DNA of 64,000 nucleotides from NCBI RefSeq assembly GCF_001580545.1, contig NZ_LRBG01000011.1, positions 62,001 to 126,000 of the forward strand, read 5' to 3'. This DNA is from Paraburkholderia monticola (lineage in GTDB: Bacteria > Pseudomonadota > Gammaproteobacteria > Burkholderiales > Burkholderiaceae). Positions 42,897-51,075 of the stretch are shown here, piece after piece. Within the stretch, counting starts at the first letter, position 1. Every line of letters starts with the position of its first letter. The notes under the pieces were generated by a model, which saw only the letters and a program-made list of their open reading frames with translations, was not told the origin of the DNA and made no database searches. The position numbers were made by a program, and so were the translations under genes.

Positions 42897-43942
42897 ATGC
42901 GCGCTCTCACTGCGTCCGCAAAGCTTGCCAGGGCGCCGGAGTCGTTCGAACTGGTCGCGCCCGGCACACGCTCGATGCTATCGACGAACAGTCCGCCCTG
43001 AAAATACCCCGGATTCACCCCAATACGATAAAGGCCGTAGCCCGAGCCTCCCGCGCGAAGTTTGTTGAAGCCTTTGCAGGAAATCGGCACCGAGGTTCGC
43101 GTTTGGCCGAGCACATCGGTCGCGCTTTCGAACTCCATGAAGCACGGATGCCCCTTCGCGTTCGATTGGGTCGGCATCGCCGAGACGACCAGGAGCTGAT
43201 CCGTCTTGAGCTGACGGCCCAACCGGACGTCCGCCATTTCGCTTAGCGCCACCGAGCCGAAGATCGCGCCGAAAAGGAGCGCGGTCACAATTTGAGGCAA
43301 AGCAGCGGCAGCCAGCGCCTGTCTTTTCAGAAACGGACTCGCGCCAAGCAGCACACCACCCACGATCGCAACTGCAATGCCGATGGTGACAGGGGCAAAG
43401 CCGAACGGCGTGATCAGGCGCACGTCGCTGGTGAGGATGCCTGCACCGAAGAATGCCGCGTATCCGACAGCGCAGAACACGATGAGGGGCGCGGCAAGCC
43501 AGGAAAGGCTCGTTTCGGCGTTGATTTCCACAGGGTTCAACTGTTCGAGCCGCGACACGAAACGCAGCGCCGCCCGCGATGCCTCGTCCCGTGCTTCAGG
43601 CTGCCGGCCGGGAAATTGCGCGCGCAGCCGGTTGCCGCCGAGCGTGATACGCGACGCCTTGTTCGCGAATAGCGCGGCCACCGCGCTGCCGAATTCCGGA
43701 TCGGCCTGGAGGCGTGCCAACGTGAGGTTGTCGGTCCCGTAGACGTCGATGTCGTCCCGGAAGCGCGATGCCTGCTGCAATCCGAGCGCCCGGGCGAGCC
43801 AGAACATCGGCCCCGAGCGGCGCGCGCGCATGAAGACGAGCGCGCCTCTAACGTTACATGGCGTGCTCAACGCCGTGTAACCCTTGCCCCTTCGAATCGA
43901 GACCTTCGACAGATCGAGGTCTTTCTGATTGAACAGATCCAT
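42866..43942 (-). CDS. Unknown membrane protein with three helices
   Basis: A 358-residue protein I do not recognise. The N-terminal 175 residues are soluble and basic (MDLFNQKDLDLSKVSIRRGKGYTALSTPCNVRG...), followed by three membrane helices (LSWLAAPLIVFCAVGYAAFFGAGIL; FAPVTIGIAVAIVGGVLLGA; ALAAAALPQIVTALLFGAIFGSVAL) and a C-terminal domain of about 110 residues with two Cys (GHPCFMEF, PISCKGF). ATG 43942 is the first sensible start; no strong ribosome site precedes it. It overlaps the VOC gene at the 3' end and is divergent from catB. Composition is slightly lower in GC upstream of it. Confidence 0.65.
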   Translation of the reverse strand: MDLFNQKDLDLSKVSIRRGKGYTALSTPCNVRGALVFMRARRSGPMFWLARALGLQQASRFRDDIDVYGTDNLTLARLQADPEFGSAVAALFANKASRITLGGNRLRAQFPGRQPEARDEASRAALRFVSRLEQLNPVEINAETSLSWLAAPLIVFCAVGYAAFFGAGILTSDVRLITPFGFAPVTIGIAVAIVGGVLLGASPFLKRQALAAAALPQIVTALLFGAIFGSVALSEMADVRLGRQLKTDQLLVVSAMPTQSNAKGHPCFMEFESATDVLGQTRTSVPISCKGFNKLRAGGSGYGLYRIGVNPGYFQGGLFVDSIERVPGATSSNDSGALASFADAVRARIHRNSALTIT

Positions 43943-44105
43943 GTTTTTCTTGGTCCGCCGACATTGTTTTTTGCGGATTTCGCCTGGGGCAAGTGTACTG
44001 CCGATAGCAGCCAGGACTATCGTCGCGCGTTGCGACCGGTCATGCACGCTTCGGACAACATGCTCTGCATGCATCGAAGCTTGACGCAGATCATGTTTGC
44101 GCCGC

Positions 44106-44122
44106 AAAAACAGTCTGTTTTT
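44106..44122. repeat. 17-bp palindrome upstream of catB
   Basis: AAAAACAG, T, CTGTTTTT: perfect 8-bp arms with a 1-nt centre. Lies 64 bp upstream of the ATAC-N7-GTAT operator. The tight spacing suits a protein site better than a terminator. Confidence 0.55.
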
Positions 44123-44185
44123 CAATGCCCGTCGTGCATGGTGCGATGCGAAATCCCCAGAAAGGCCGGGCTTTCTAGCCTCACC

Positions 44186-44200
44186 ATACTCTGCAGGTAT
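44186..44200 (+). promoter_or_regulatory. CatM/BenM/CatR-type operator (ATAC-N7-GTAT)
   Basis: ATAC-TCTGCAG-GTAT matches the recognition sequence of the LysR-type activators of catechol and benzoate genes (CatM and BenM in Acinetobacter, CatR in Pseudomonas). It is centred about 53-55 bp upstream of the predicted -10 hexamer region end, the usual place for LysR activators, and the genes behind it are catB, catC and catA. Muconate would be the expected inducer. No such regulator gene lies next to it in the window. Confidence 0.75.
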
Positions 44201-44220
44201 GAAATAGGACAGGAAAAGTA

Positions 44221-44251
44221 TTGGACTGGCCAAACGGGCGAGGGGTATAAA
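44221..44251 (+). promoter_or_regulatory. Candidate catB core promoter
   Basis: TTGGAC (44221-44226) and TATAAA (44246-44251) with a 19-bp spacer, 20 bp behind the ATAC-N7-GTAT operator. The long spacer fits an activator-dependent promoter. It predicts a transcript start near 44258. Confidence 0.5.
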
Positions 44252-44286
44252 AACATCCAATGAACTCACTTCTCGCAGCAGCCGCC

Positions 44287-45423
44287 ATGACCCAAGCGAC
44301 CATCGAACGTATCGAAACCCGCCTCGTCGATCTACCGACGATCCGCCCTCACAAGCTGTCGGTCGCCACGATGTACGGGCAGACGCTGATGCTCGTCAAG
44401 GTGTACTGCAGCGACGGCATCGTCGGCATCGGCGAAGGCACTACGATCGCCGGCATGGCCTACGGCCCGGAAAGCCCCGAAGCGATGAAGCTCGCGATCG
44501 ACGCGTACTTCGCGCCGGCAATGATCGGCAAGGACGCGACCCGGATTCAGGCTTTGATGGCCCATCTCAGCAAGCTGGTCAAGGTCAATCATTTCTCGAA
44601 GAGCGCGCTCGAAACCGCGCTGCTCGACGCCCAGGGCAAGCGCCTCGGCGTACCGGTGAGCGAGCTGCTCGGCGGCCGCCGTCGTGAGCGTCTGCCGGTC
44701 GCGTGGACGCTCGCCTCGGGCGATACCGCGAAGGACATCGCCGAAGCCGAGCATATGCTCGAAGTGCGCCGCCACAAGGTCTTCAAGCTGAAGATCGGCG
44801 CGAAGGAACTGAAGACCGACATCAAGCACGTCGCCGACATCAAGAAGGCGGTCGGCGAGCGTGCCGCGGTGCGCGTCGACGTCAACATGGCGTGGAGCGA
44901 GACGCAGGCCGCGTGGGCGATTCCGGCGCTGGCCGAGGCAGGCTGCGATCTGGTCGAGCAGCCGGTCGCCTCCGCCGCGGCGCTCGCGCGCCTGATGCGC
45001 CGTTTCCCGGTCGCGCTGATGGCCGACGAGGTCCTGCAAGGCCCGGAAAGCGCGTTCGAGATCGCGAAGAACGGCGGCGCCGATGTGTTCGCGATCAAGA
45101 TCGAACAGAGCGGTGGTCTGTTCGCCGCGCAGCGCGTGGCCGCGATCGCCGATGCCGCCGGCATCGAGCTGTACGGCGGCACGATGCTCGAAGGCGCGTT
45201 CAGCACGGTGGCGTCGGCGCATCTGTTCGCGAGCTTCGCGAATCTGCAATGGGGCACCGAGCTGTTCGGGCCGTTGCTGATCACCGAAGAGATTCTGACC
45301 ACGCCGCTCGATTACAGCGACTTCGAGTTGACCGTGCCGAACGGCCCGGGTCTCGGCATCGAGCTCGACGAGGCGAAGGTCAAGCGATTCACCCGGGACG
45401 GGCTGATGAAGGTCACCCGCTAA
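44287..45423 (+). CDS. catB: Muconate cycloisomerase
   Basis: A 378-residue enolase-superfamily enzyme that turns cis,cis-muconate into muconolactone. ATIERIETRLVDLPTIRPHKLSVATM and CSDGIVGIGEGTTIAG match CatB, and the catalytic and metal residues are in VFKLKIGAK, RVDVNMAW, EQPVAS and ADEVLQGPE. I use ATG 44287 because CatB proteins begin there and because the predicted transcript start (about 44258) would leave almost no leader for the in-frame ATG at 44260, which is the alternative. Neither has a good ribosome site. First gene of catBCA. Confidence 0.93.
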   Translation: MTQATIERIETRLVDLPTIRPHKLSVATMYGQTLMLVKVYCSDGIVGIGEGTTIAGMAYGPESPEAMKLAIDAYFAPAMIGKDATRIQALMAHLSKLVKVNHFSKSALETALLDAQGKRLGVPVSELLGGRRRERLPVAWTLASGDTAKDIAEAEHMLEVRRHKVFKLKIGAKELKTDIKHVADIKKAVGERAAVRVDVNMAWSETQAAWAIPALAEAGCDLVEQPVASAAALARLMRRFPVALMADEVLQGPESAFEIAKNGGADVFAIKIEQSGGLFAAQRVAAIADAAGIELYGGTMLEGAFSTVASAHLFASFANLQWGTELFGPLLITEEILTTPLDYSDFELTVPNGPGLGIELDEAKVKRFTRDGLMKVTR

Positions 45424-45450
45424 ACGGATTCTGATCAAGAGGATTCAACG

Positions 45451-45741
45451 ATGCTTTTCCATGTACGAATGGACGTGCACCTGCCGGTCGACATGCCGGC
45501 CGAGGTGGCCAACGAAATCAAAACGCGCGAGAAGGCTTACTCGCAGGAACTCCAGCGTAGCGGCAAGTGGCGTCATATCTGGCGCCTCGTTGGCGAGTAC
45601 GCGAATTACAGCATCTTCGATGTAGAGAGCAATGCCGAACTGCACGACATTCTGTCCGGCTTGCCTCTGTTCCCGTACATGAAGATTTCGGTGACGCCCC
45701 TGTGTCGTCACCCGTCGTCGATTCGGGACGACGACATCTGA
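45451..45741 (+). CDS. catC: Muconolactone delta-isomerase
   Basis: A 96-residue protein, the usual CatC size. MLFHVRMDVHLPVDMPAEVANEIKTREKAYSQELQRSGKWRHIWR is the family signature. It converts muconolactone to 3-oxoadipate enol-lactone, the third ortho-cleavage step. AGAGGA is 9 bp before the ATG. It lies 27 bp after catB. Confidence 0.97.
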   Translation: MLFHVRMDVHLPVDMPAEVANEIKTREKAYSQELQRSGKWRHIWRLVGEYANYSIFDVESNAELHDILSGLPLFPYMKISVTPLCRHPSSIRDDDI

Positions 45742-45820
45742 GCCCAGGGGCCAGGCGCTCTTTGACGGCGAGCGCATCCAAAGCCATCTTTTCCCTACAT
45801 ACCAACTGGAGACAGTCATC

Positions 45821-46756
45821 GTGAGCGTCAAAGTATTTGAAACCAAAGAAGTGCAGGATCTGCTGAAAGCCGCTTCCAACGTCGATGCCGGCAACGGCGA
45901 CGCACGTTTCCAGCAGATCGTTTTCCGTCTGCTGGGCGACCTGTTCAAGGCGATCGATGACCTCGACATCACGCCCGACGAAGTCTGGGCCGGTGTCAAC
46001 TATCTGAACAAGCTGGGCCAGGACGGCGAAGCGGCGCTGCTCGCGGCCGGCCTCGGTCTCGAGAAGTATCTCGACATCCGCATGGACGCAGAGGACAAGA
46101 AGATCGGTCTCGAAGGCGGCACGCCGCGGACGATCGAAGGCCCGCTGTACGTCGCCGGCGCAACGGTGCGCGAGGGCGTGTCGAAGATCGACGTCAACGC
46201 GGACGAAGACGCGGGCCCGCTCGTGATCCGCGGCACGGTCAAGGATCTGGACGGCAAGCCGGTCGCGGGCGCGCTCGTCGAATGCTGGCACGCGAACTCG
46301 AAGGGCTTCTACTCGCACTTCGATCCGACCGGCGCGCAGAGCGAATTCAACCTGCGCGGCGCGGTGAAGACCGGCGCCGACGGCAAGTACGAGTTCCGCA
46401 CGCTGATGCCGGTGGGCTACGGCTGCCCGCCGCACGGCTCGACGCAACAGCTGCTGAACGTGCTGGGCCGTCACGGCAACCGTCCGGCGCACGTGCACTT
46501 CTTCGTGAGCAGCGACGGCCATCGCAAGCTGACCACCCAGTTCAACATTGAAGGCGATCCGCTGATTTGGGACGACTTCGCCTACGCCACGCGCGAAGAA
46601 CTGATTCCGCCTGTCGTCGAGAAAACCGGTGGCGCGGCGCTCGGCCTGAAGGGCGATGCGTACAAGGACATCGAGTTCAACTTCACGATCACGCCGCTGG
46701 TCCAGGGTAAGGACAACCAGCTCGTCCATCGTCCGCGCGCATCGGTCGAAGCGTAA
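45821..46756 (+). CDS. catA: Catechol 1,2-dioxygenase
   Basis: A 311-residue intradiol dioxygenase that opens catechol to cis,cis-muconate. The four iron ligands are at the canonical positions: Tyr164 (KGFYSHF), Tyr200 (PVGYGC), His224 and His226 (RPAHVHFF). An N-terminal helical dimer/lipid-binding domain precedes the beta-sandwich. The start is GTG 45821 with GGAGA 9 bp upstream. Order catB-catC-catA puts the first enzyme last. A terminator follows at once. Confidence 0.97.
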   Translation: MSVKVFETKEVQDLLKAASNVDAGNGDARFQQIVFRLLGDLFKAIDDLDITPDEVWAGVNYLNKLGQDGEAALLAAGLGLEKYLDIRMDAEDKKIGLEGGTPRTIEGPLYVAGATVREGVSKIDVNADEDAGPLVIRGTVKDLDGKPVAGALVECWHANSKGFYSHFDPTGAQSEFNLRGAVKTGADGKYEFRTLMPVGYGCPPHGSTQQLLNVLGRHGNRPAHVHFFVSSDGHRKLTTQFNIEGDPLIWDDFAYATREELIPPVVEKTGGAALGLKGDAYKDIEFNFTITPLVQGKDNQLVHRPRASVEA

Positions 46757-46765
46757 TCGCACGAG

Positions 46766-46796
46766 GCGGCGGCGTGGCGACACGACCGCCGCTTTT
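46766..46796 (+). terminator. Intrinsic terminator after catA
   Basis: GCGGCGGCGTG pairs with CACG-A-CCGCCGC around loop GCGA, and TTTT follows. It ends the catBCA transcript and separates it from the GTPase genes. Confidence 0.85.
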
Positions 46797-46854
46797 CGTT
46801 GTCAACGGCCGGCAGGTCTGCCGGTCGAATCCCGGAAGCGTTGAGGAGTTGACG

Positions 46855-48111
46855 GTGCCGAGCAAAACGCGTGAGCAGGCCGCGCACGATGTCGCGTGCG
46901 TGCTGCCGGATCGGGCCCACGATCTGGCGCGCCTGCAAATTCTGATCGACGACAGCGAACCGGTCGTCACCGTCGTCGGCAAGTACAACCACGGCAAGAG
47001 CAGCCTGCTCAACGAACTGTTGGGCCGCGATGCGTTCGCGGTGTCCGACCGGCGCGAAACGGTGCGCCTGTCCGATAGCGTGCATCAGGGTGTGTGCTGG
47101 CTCGACGCGCCGGGACTCGACGCCGACGTCGGCAGCGGCGACGACTTCGAAGCGTTGCGCGCCGCGTGGCTGAAGTCCGACATTCGCCTGTTCGTGCACG
47201 CCGCGAAAGAGGGCGAACTCGACGCGAAGGAACTGCTGCTGTTGACCGAACTCGACGCCGACCGCGTCAGGACCGGTCGGCAAACGCTGTTCGTGCTGTC
47301 GCAAGTCGACCAGCTCGCCGACGACGCCGCGTTGCAGAAGATCGGCGACGCGATCGACCGGCAAATGCCGGGCATCGCGTTGAACGCGGTGTCGTCGATG
47401 CGGCATCGCAAAGGCCTCGACGGTGGCAAGAAACTGCTGCTGGAAAAGAGCGGCATGCCCGCGCTGCAAGCGGCGCTGCACGCGGAACTCGCGCGGGTGC
47501 CGGATGCGCGCGCACGCGAAACCGCACTGCTGTTCGGCGAAATCCGCGACGAACTGCAACAGCTGCGCGCGGCGCGGCAAACGTCGCTGGACCTGCTGCG
47601 CAAAACACAGCAACAGCAAAAGCAGGACTTCGATCGGAGCCTCGCGGCCGTCATCGACAAGGTCAGCGGCGACATCGACGCGATGTTGAATGCGCTCGGC
47701 ACCGATCACGCGATCGTGCCCGATACCGCAAAGGATGCCTATGCGATCACCGCGGGCAAACTCGAGCGCGCGCACATCCAGATCGCGTACTCGCGCGCCT
47801 GCATCGAGATCGACGCGATGCTGGCCGGACACGGCGTCATCGGTTTGCCGACGGAGCAGCACACCGCGGCGAAAAGCCTGAACTCGGTGATGATCGCGGT
47901 GATGGGCGTGTCCGTGAAATTTCGCAAGGACCTGCACCGGATGTTCTGCGAAGCGACAGGACGCGAGCGCATGCAACGCGAGTTCACGCACTACTACGAG
48001 CTGTCCGCCGACCGCAAGGCGCTGGCCGCGCAGATCGCGGACATGGAAGCGGCGATCGCCGCGTCGGACAACGCCGCGGCTGCGCTGCGGACACTGGAGA
48101 CGCGAGCATGA
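46855..48111 (+). CDS. Dynamin-like GTPase, first of a pair
   Basis: A 418-residue protein. GAGGAG 6 bp before GTG 46855 fixes the start; an upstream GTG at 46774 lies inside the catA terminator. The G domain shows P-loop GKYNHGKSSLLNELLG, a Thr-rich switch (ETVRLS), G3 DAPG and G4-like SQVD. The rest is largely helical with Gln-rich coiled coil (RKTQQQQKQDFDRS) typical of the dynamin neck/stalk; a hydrophobic stretch (SVMIAVMGVSVKF) could be the paddle. It overlaps the second GTPase gene by 4 bp, so the two are probably made together. Possible roles are membrane remodelling or phage defence; neither is shown. Confidence 0.85.
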   Translation: MPSKTREQAAHDVACVLPDRAHDLARLQILIDDSEPVVTVVGKYNHGKSSLLNELLGRDAFAVSDRRETVRLSDSVHQGVCWLDAPGLDADVGSGDDFEALRAAWLKSDIRLFVHAAKEGELDAKELLLLTELDADRVRTGRQTLFVLSQVDQLADDAALQKIGDAIDRQMPGIALNAVSSMRHRKGLDGGKKLLLEKSGMPALQAALHAELARVPDARARETALLFGEIRDELQQLRAARQTSLDLLRKTQQQQKQDFDRSLAAVIDKVSGDIDAMLNALGTDHAIVPDTAKDAYAITAGKLERAHIQIAYSRACIEIDAMLAGHGVIGLPTEQHTAAKSLNSVMIAVMGVSVKFRKDLHRMFCEATGRERMQREFTHYYELSADRKALAAQIADMEAAIAASDNAAAALRTLETRA

Positions 48112-49688
48112 AAGCGGACGTGAGCCACGAGCAACGCTTCATCGCCGAGGTCGATGCATTCGATTTCATCGCTCGGGATATCGACGCGCTGCTGCATGCG
48201 CTGAACGACTGGCTCGCGAAGCTGAACGCCGATCTGCAAACCGACGCGTTGAGGTGCGACGGCCTGCGCGAACACAGCGCACTGGCGCGTGAGGCCGGCG
48301 CGATCAACACGATGCTGCGCGATAGCGTGCGCGCATGGATGCAACAGTGGTCGAGCCTCGAAGCGGCTCAACACCTCGCCGATTATTTTGACGATCAGGC
48401 GTTGCTGCTCGTGTTCGGCAAGTTCAACGCGGGCAAAAGCTCGTTCTGCAATTTCCTCGCCGAGCGCTTCGCCGCGCACGACCGCAGCGTGCAGTTTTTC
48501 CATGTCGATGCGGGCCGCGTCGTCGAAACGTCGGAGCCGTTCACGGAAGGCGCGACGGAGACGACCTCGCGGCTGCAAGGCGTGCGGCTAGGCGCCAAGC
48601 TGGTGCTGCTCGACACCCCCGGACTGCATTCGGTGACACCGGAGAATGCCGCGTTGACGCAACGTTTCACCGATAGCGCCGACGGTGTGTTGTGGCTGAC
48701 GAGCTCCACCTCGCCCGGCCAGGTGCAGGAGCTCGACGAGCTCGGCCGCGAGTTGCACAGGAACAAGCCTTTGCTGCCGGTCGTCACGCGCAGCGACGAA
48801 TACGAGGAAGATGAAGTCGACGGCGAACTCGTCAAGTGTCTGCGCAACAAGAGCGCGCCGCGTCGTGACTTGCAGGAGCACGACGTCAAGTCGCGAGCCC
48901 AAGACAAGCTCGTGGCGATGGGCGTCGACGAGACGCTGCTGAAACCGCCGGTGTCGATTTCCGCGTATGTGGCGCGCGAAGCAGGGCAGACGGCGGCGGC
49001 CATGAGCGAGGCGGGCTTCGAGCGGCTCTACGCCGCGTTGTTCGATATCACCGGACCGGCACTCGCGTATAAGCGGCGCAAGCGGGCCGAGGTGCTGCTG
49101 CATCATCTGGAAGAAAACGTGCTCGGCAGCTTGCAAAGCGAGGTGCTGCCGCTGCTCGAGCAACTTGGCGACGCGTCGCAAGCGGCGCTCGCACAATTGG
49201 AACAACAACAGCAGCAGCTTGCCAACGCGGTGTGGCGCGGCATCGTGCCGACGCTGCCCGCGTTGCTCGATGCGCATGCGGCCACGCATGACGTGACGGG
49301 TCTGTGCAGCGCGCTGTCGCAATCGCTATTCGAACTGTTTGCTCGCGAGGCAGAGCGGCTGCTGGGCGACTATCTGATCGAGCCCGACGCTTCGCTCGCG
49401 CACATCAAGCTCGATGGCGAGATGGCTTTCGACGACATCGTCGTCGAGCGCACGGGTGCACATGGACCGGTGCGCGAGGTCGCGGGCGTCGACTACGGAC
49501 GCCTTCACGCCGCGCTGACCCATGCGATTCGCGAATGCGTGCTGAGACTTTCCGGCCATGCCGCGCAACGGTGCCGCGCGTCGATCGCTCAGCTGATGAA
49601 GCTCGCTCGGCGTCTCGAAGTGTCGCTGGCGACGCATGAAGAAGGCTTGCTCGATCTGAAGTCGCAAGTGCGCTCGGAATCGCTCTGA
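48108..49688 (+). CDS. Dynamin-like GTPase, second of a pair
   Basis: A 526-residue protein. A helical N-terminus of about 95 residues leads to a G domain: P-loop GKFNAGKSSFCNFL, TEGATETTSRLQG switch 1, G3 DTPG (LLDTPGLHSVTPENA) and G4 TRSD. The C-terminal 250 residues are helical with a Gln-rich coiled coil (QLEQQQQQLANAV) and end in a helix ASIAQLMKLARRLEVSL. It overlaps the first GTPase (ATGA). The two proteins differ in length and G motifs and may form a heteromer like other paired bacterial dynamins. Confidence 0.85.
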   Translation: MKADVSHEQRFIAEVDAFDFIARDIDALLHALNDWLAKLNADLQTDALRCDGLREHSALAREAGAINTMLRDSVRAWMQQWSSLEAAQHLADYFDDQALLLVFGKFNAGKSSFCNFLAERFAAHDRSVQFFHVDAGRVVETSEPFTEGATETTSRLQGVRLGAKLVLLDTPGLHSVTPENAALTQRFTDSADGVLWLTSSTSPGQVQELDELGRELHRNKPLLPVVTRSDEYEEDEVDGELVKCLRNKSAPRRDLQEHDVKSRAQDKLVAMGVDETLLKPPVSISAYVAREAGQTAAAMSEAGFERLYAALFDITGPALAYKRRKRAEVLLHHLEENVLGSLQSEVLPLLEQLGDASQAALAQLEQQQQQLANAVWRGIVPTLPALLDAHAATHDVTGLCSALSQSLFELFAREAERLLGDYLIEPDASLAHIKLDGEMAFDDIVVERTGAHGPVREVAGVDYGRLHAALTHAIRECVLRLSGHAAQRCRASIAQLMKLARRLEVSLATHEEGLLDLKSQVRSESL

Positions 49689-49696
49689 AGCGCCTT

Positions 49697-50971
49697 TCAA
49701 ATGCCCGGTCTGAGCGTGATCGTGAACGACCGTGGCGTCTCACCGTTTTGATCGTGCGGCATCGGATCGGAGCGCTTGACCGCTTCGACAGCGGCCTTGT
49801 CCCACGCCCGATCGCCGCTCGATCGAACGATCTTCACCGATTCGAGACTGCCTGACGATGTGCAATGCACTTCGACCAAGGTTTCCCGATGATCGCTCCT
49901 GCCATTCCAGACGATGTTGGGCTGCACGCGCTGCCGGACGAGGTCAGCGTAATCGATCACCTTCGGCGCGGAAGCGGGTTGTCGAGGCACTGTCGCAGTG
50001 AAGTTCTTCAGCGCCGTGATCAGCATCGCCGCCGAGCGTCGGCTGCTGTCGAGCTCCGCCAGCGTGACCCATTCGCGCGCGGGTTGCGGCGTTTTATCGA
50101 ACGCCTGGCGGTACAGGCGCATCGCCTTGCACCACGCCTCAGGCGAAAGCTCCGCCTGGCGGCCGCTCGTCAACAGTCCGAGATCGTCGGCCTCGGAAGG
50201 GTCGCGATTCAACGCGTCCGCAATCGATGCCGACAGCGCCAGTTGTCCGCGCAGCCGTTGTCCTGGCGTGACCTGCGGCAGCGGCGTGGTTTGCGTCGAC
50301 TGTTTGATCAGGTTGAACATCGCCTGCAATTGCGCCTGGAGTTCCGCGTCGCTTTCCGTTGCCATCGACAGATAGCGCGACGTGATCATCTGCAGATTCC
50401 TGAGGCCGCCGCAATCGGGCGGCGCGTTGTTCAGCGCGCGTGTCGTCAGACCCAGCAACTGTTCGCGATCTTCCTGCGAGATGCGCGCCATGCCGTCCAG
50501 CACGCCGAGCGCGCGGGCGAGCGCGGCGGGACCCGCCGTGGCCGGATCGTTATCGGACGACAAGTAATAACGCTGAATGTCCGGATCGGCTGTCAGCTTC
50601 TGCACCCAGTCCGCGAGCAGCTTCGCTTTGGATGAGTCGGCCGGGATGCCGTAGTGGTTGGCCAGCTCGGCGGCGTCTAGCGGTTTGCCGGGTTGCAACG
50701 GCAGCGCGGTCGAGAGCAGCGAAGGACCGGTCGCGGGCGACGCAATAGTCGGCGGATGGGCGGCGTCCGGGTTGCTCGCGGCTGTCGCGACGCTGGCGCT
50801 GGCGCTGGGACGAGCCGTGCCGTTATCGGCGTGCGGCTGGGTCGAATCGAAATTCGCTGTGATCGCGGCACTCGCGGGGCTCGCACAGGCGATGCCGGCG
50901 AGCACCAGCGTCACTGTGGTCGCGCGCACGGGCAAAGTATTCCAGCAACGGAGAAGGGGCGGCTTTTTCAT
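49697..50971 (-). CDS. Secreted protein with TonB-type C-terminal domain
   Basis: A 424-residue protein with an N-terminal signal (VRATTVTLVLAGIACASPASA). The middle is helical and Ala/Gln-rich with GLRNLQMITSRYLSM and other unassigned stretches. The last 100 residues look like the TonB/TolA C-terminal fold: IVWNGRSDHRETLVEVHCTSSGSLESVKIVRSSGDRAWDKAAVEAVKRSDPMP. No proline-rich spacer is present, so it is not a normal TonB; rather an envelope protein with the shared domain. It is convergent with the GTPase gene, 8 bp apart. Confidence 0.8.
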   Translation of the reverse strand: MKKPPLLRCWNTLPVRATTVTLVLAGIACASPASAAITANFDSTQPHADNGTARPSASASVATAASNPDAAHPPTIASPATGPSLLSTALPLQPGKPLDAAELANHYGIPADSSKAKLLADWVQKLTADPDIQRYYLSSDNDPATAGPAALARALGVLDGMARISQEDREQLLGLTTRALNNAPPDCGGLRNLQMITSRYLSMATESDAELQAQLQAMFNLIKQSTQTTPLPQVTPGQRLRGQLALSASIADALNRDPSEADDLGLLTSGRQAELSPEAWCKAMRLYRQAFDKTPQPAREWVTLAELDSSRRSAAMLITALKNFTATVPRQPASAPKVIDYADLVRQRVQPNIVWNGRSDHRETLVEVHCTSSGSLESVKIVRSSGDRAWDKAAVEAVKRSDPMPHDQNGETPRSFTITLRPGI

Positions 50972-51075
50972 TGTGTTGGTCGGTTCGGACCGTGCAGGCG
51001 GTCCAAGTCGCGCCATGTTCTGATGACGGGTGGTCAACGTTTGCCCGGCATGGTGACATACCTTCGTGCGCGGGG

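Noticed and set aside
44260..44286. ATG 44260 as catB start
   Set aside because: It would lie about 2 nt from the predicted transcript start and adds residues not seen in CatB proteins; kept only as an alternative.
46774..46854. GTG 46774 as the start of the first dynamin-like GTPase
   Set aside because: It lies inside the catA terminator hairpin; GTG 46855 has GAGGAG at proper spacing.
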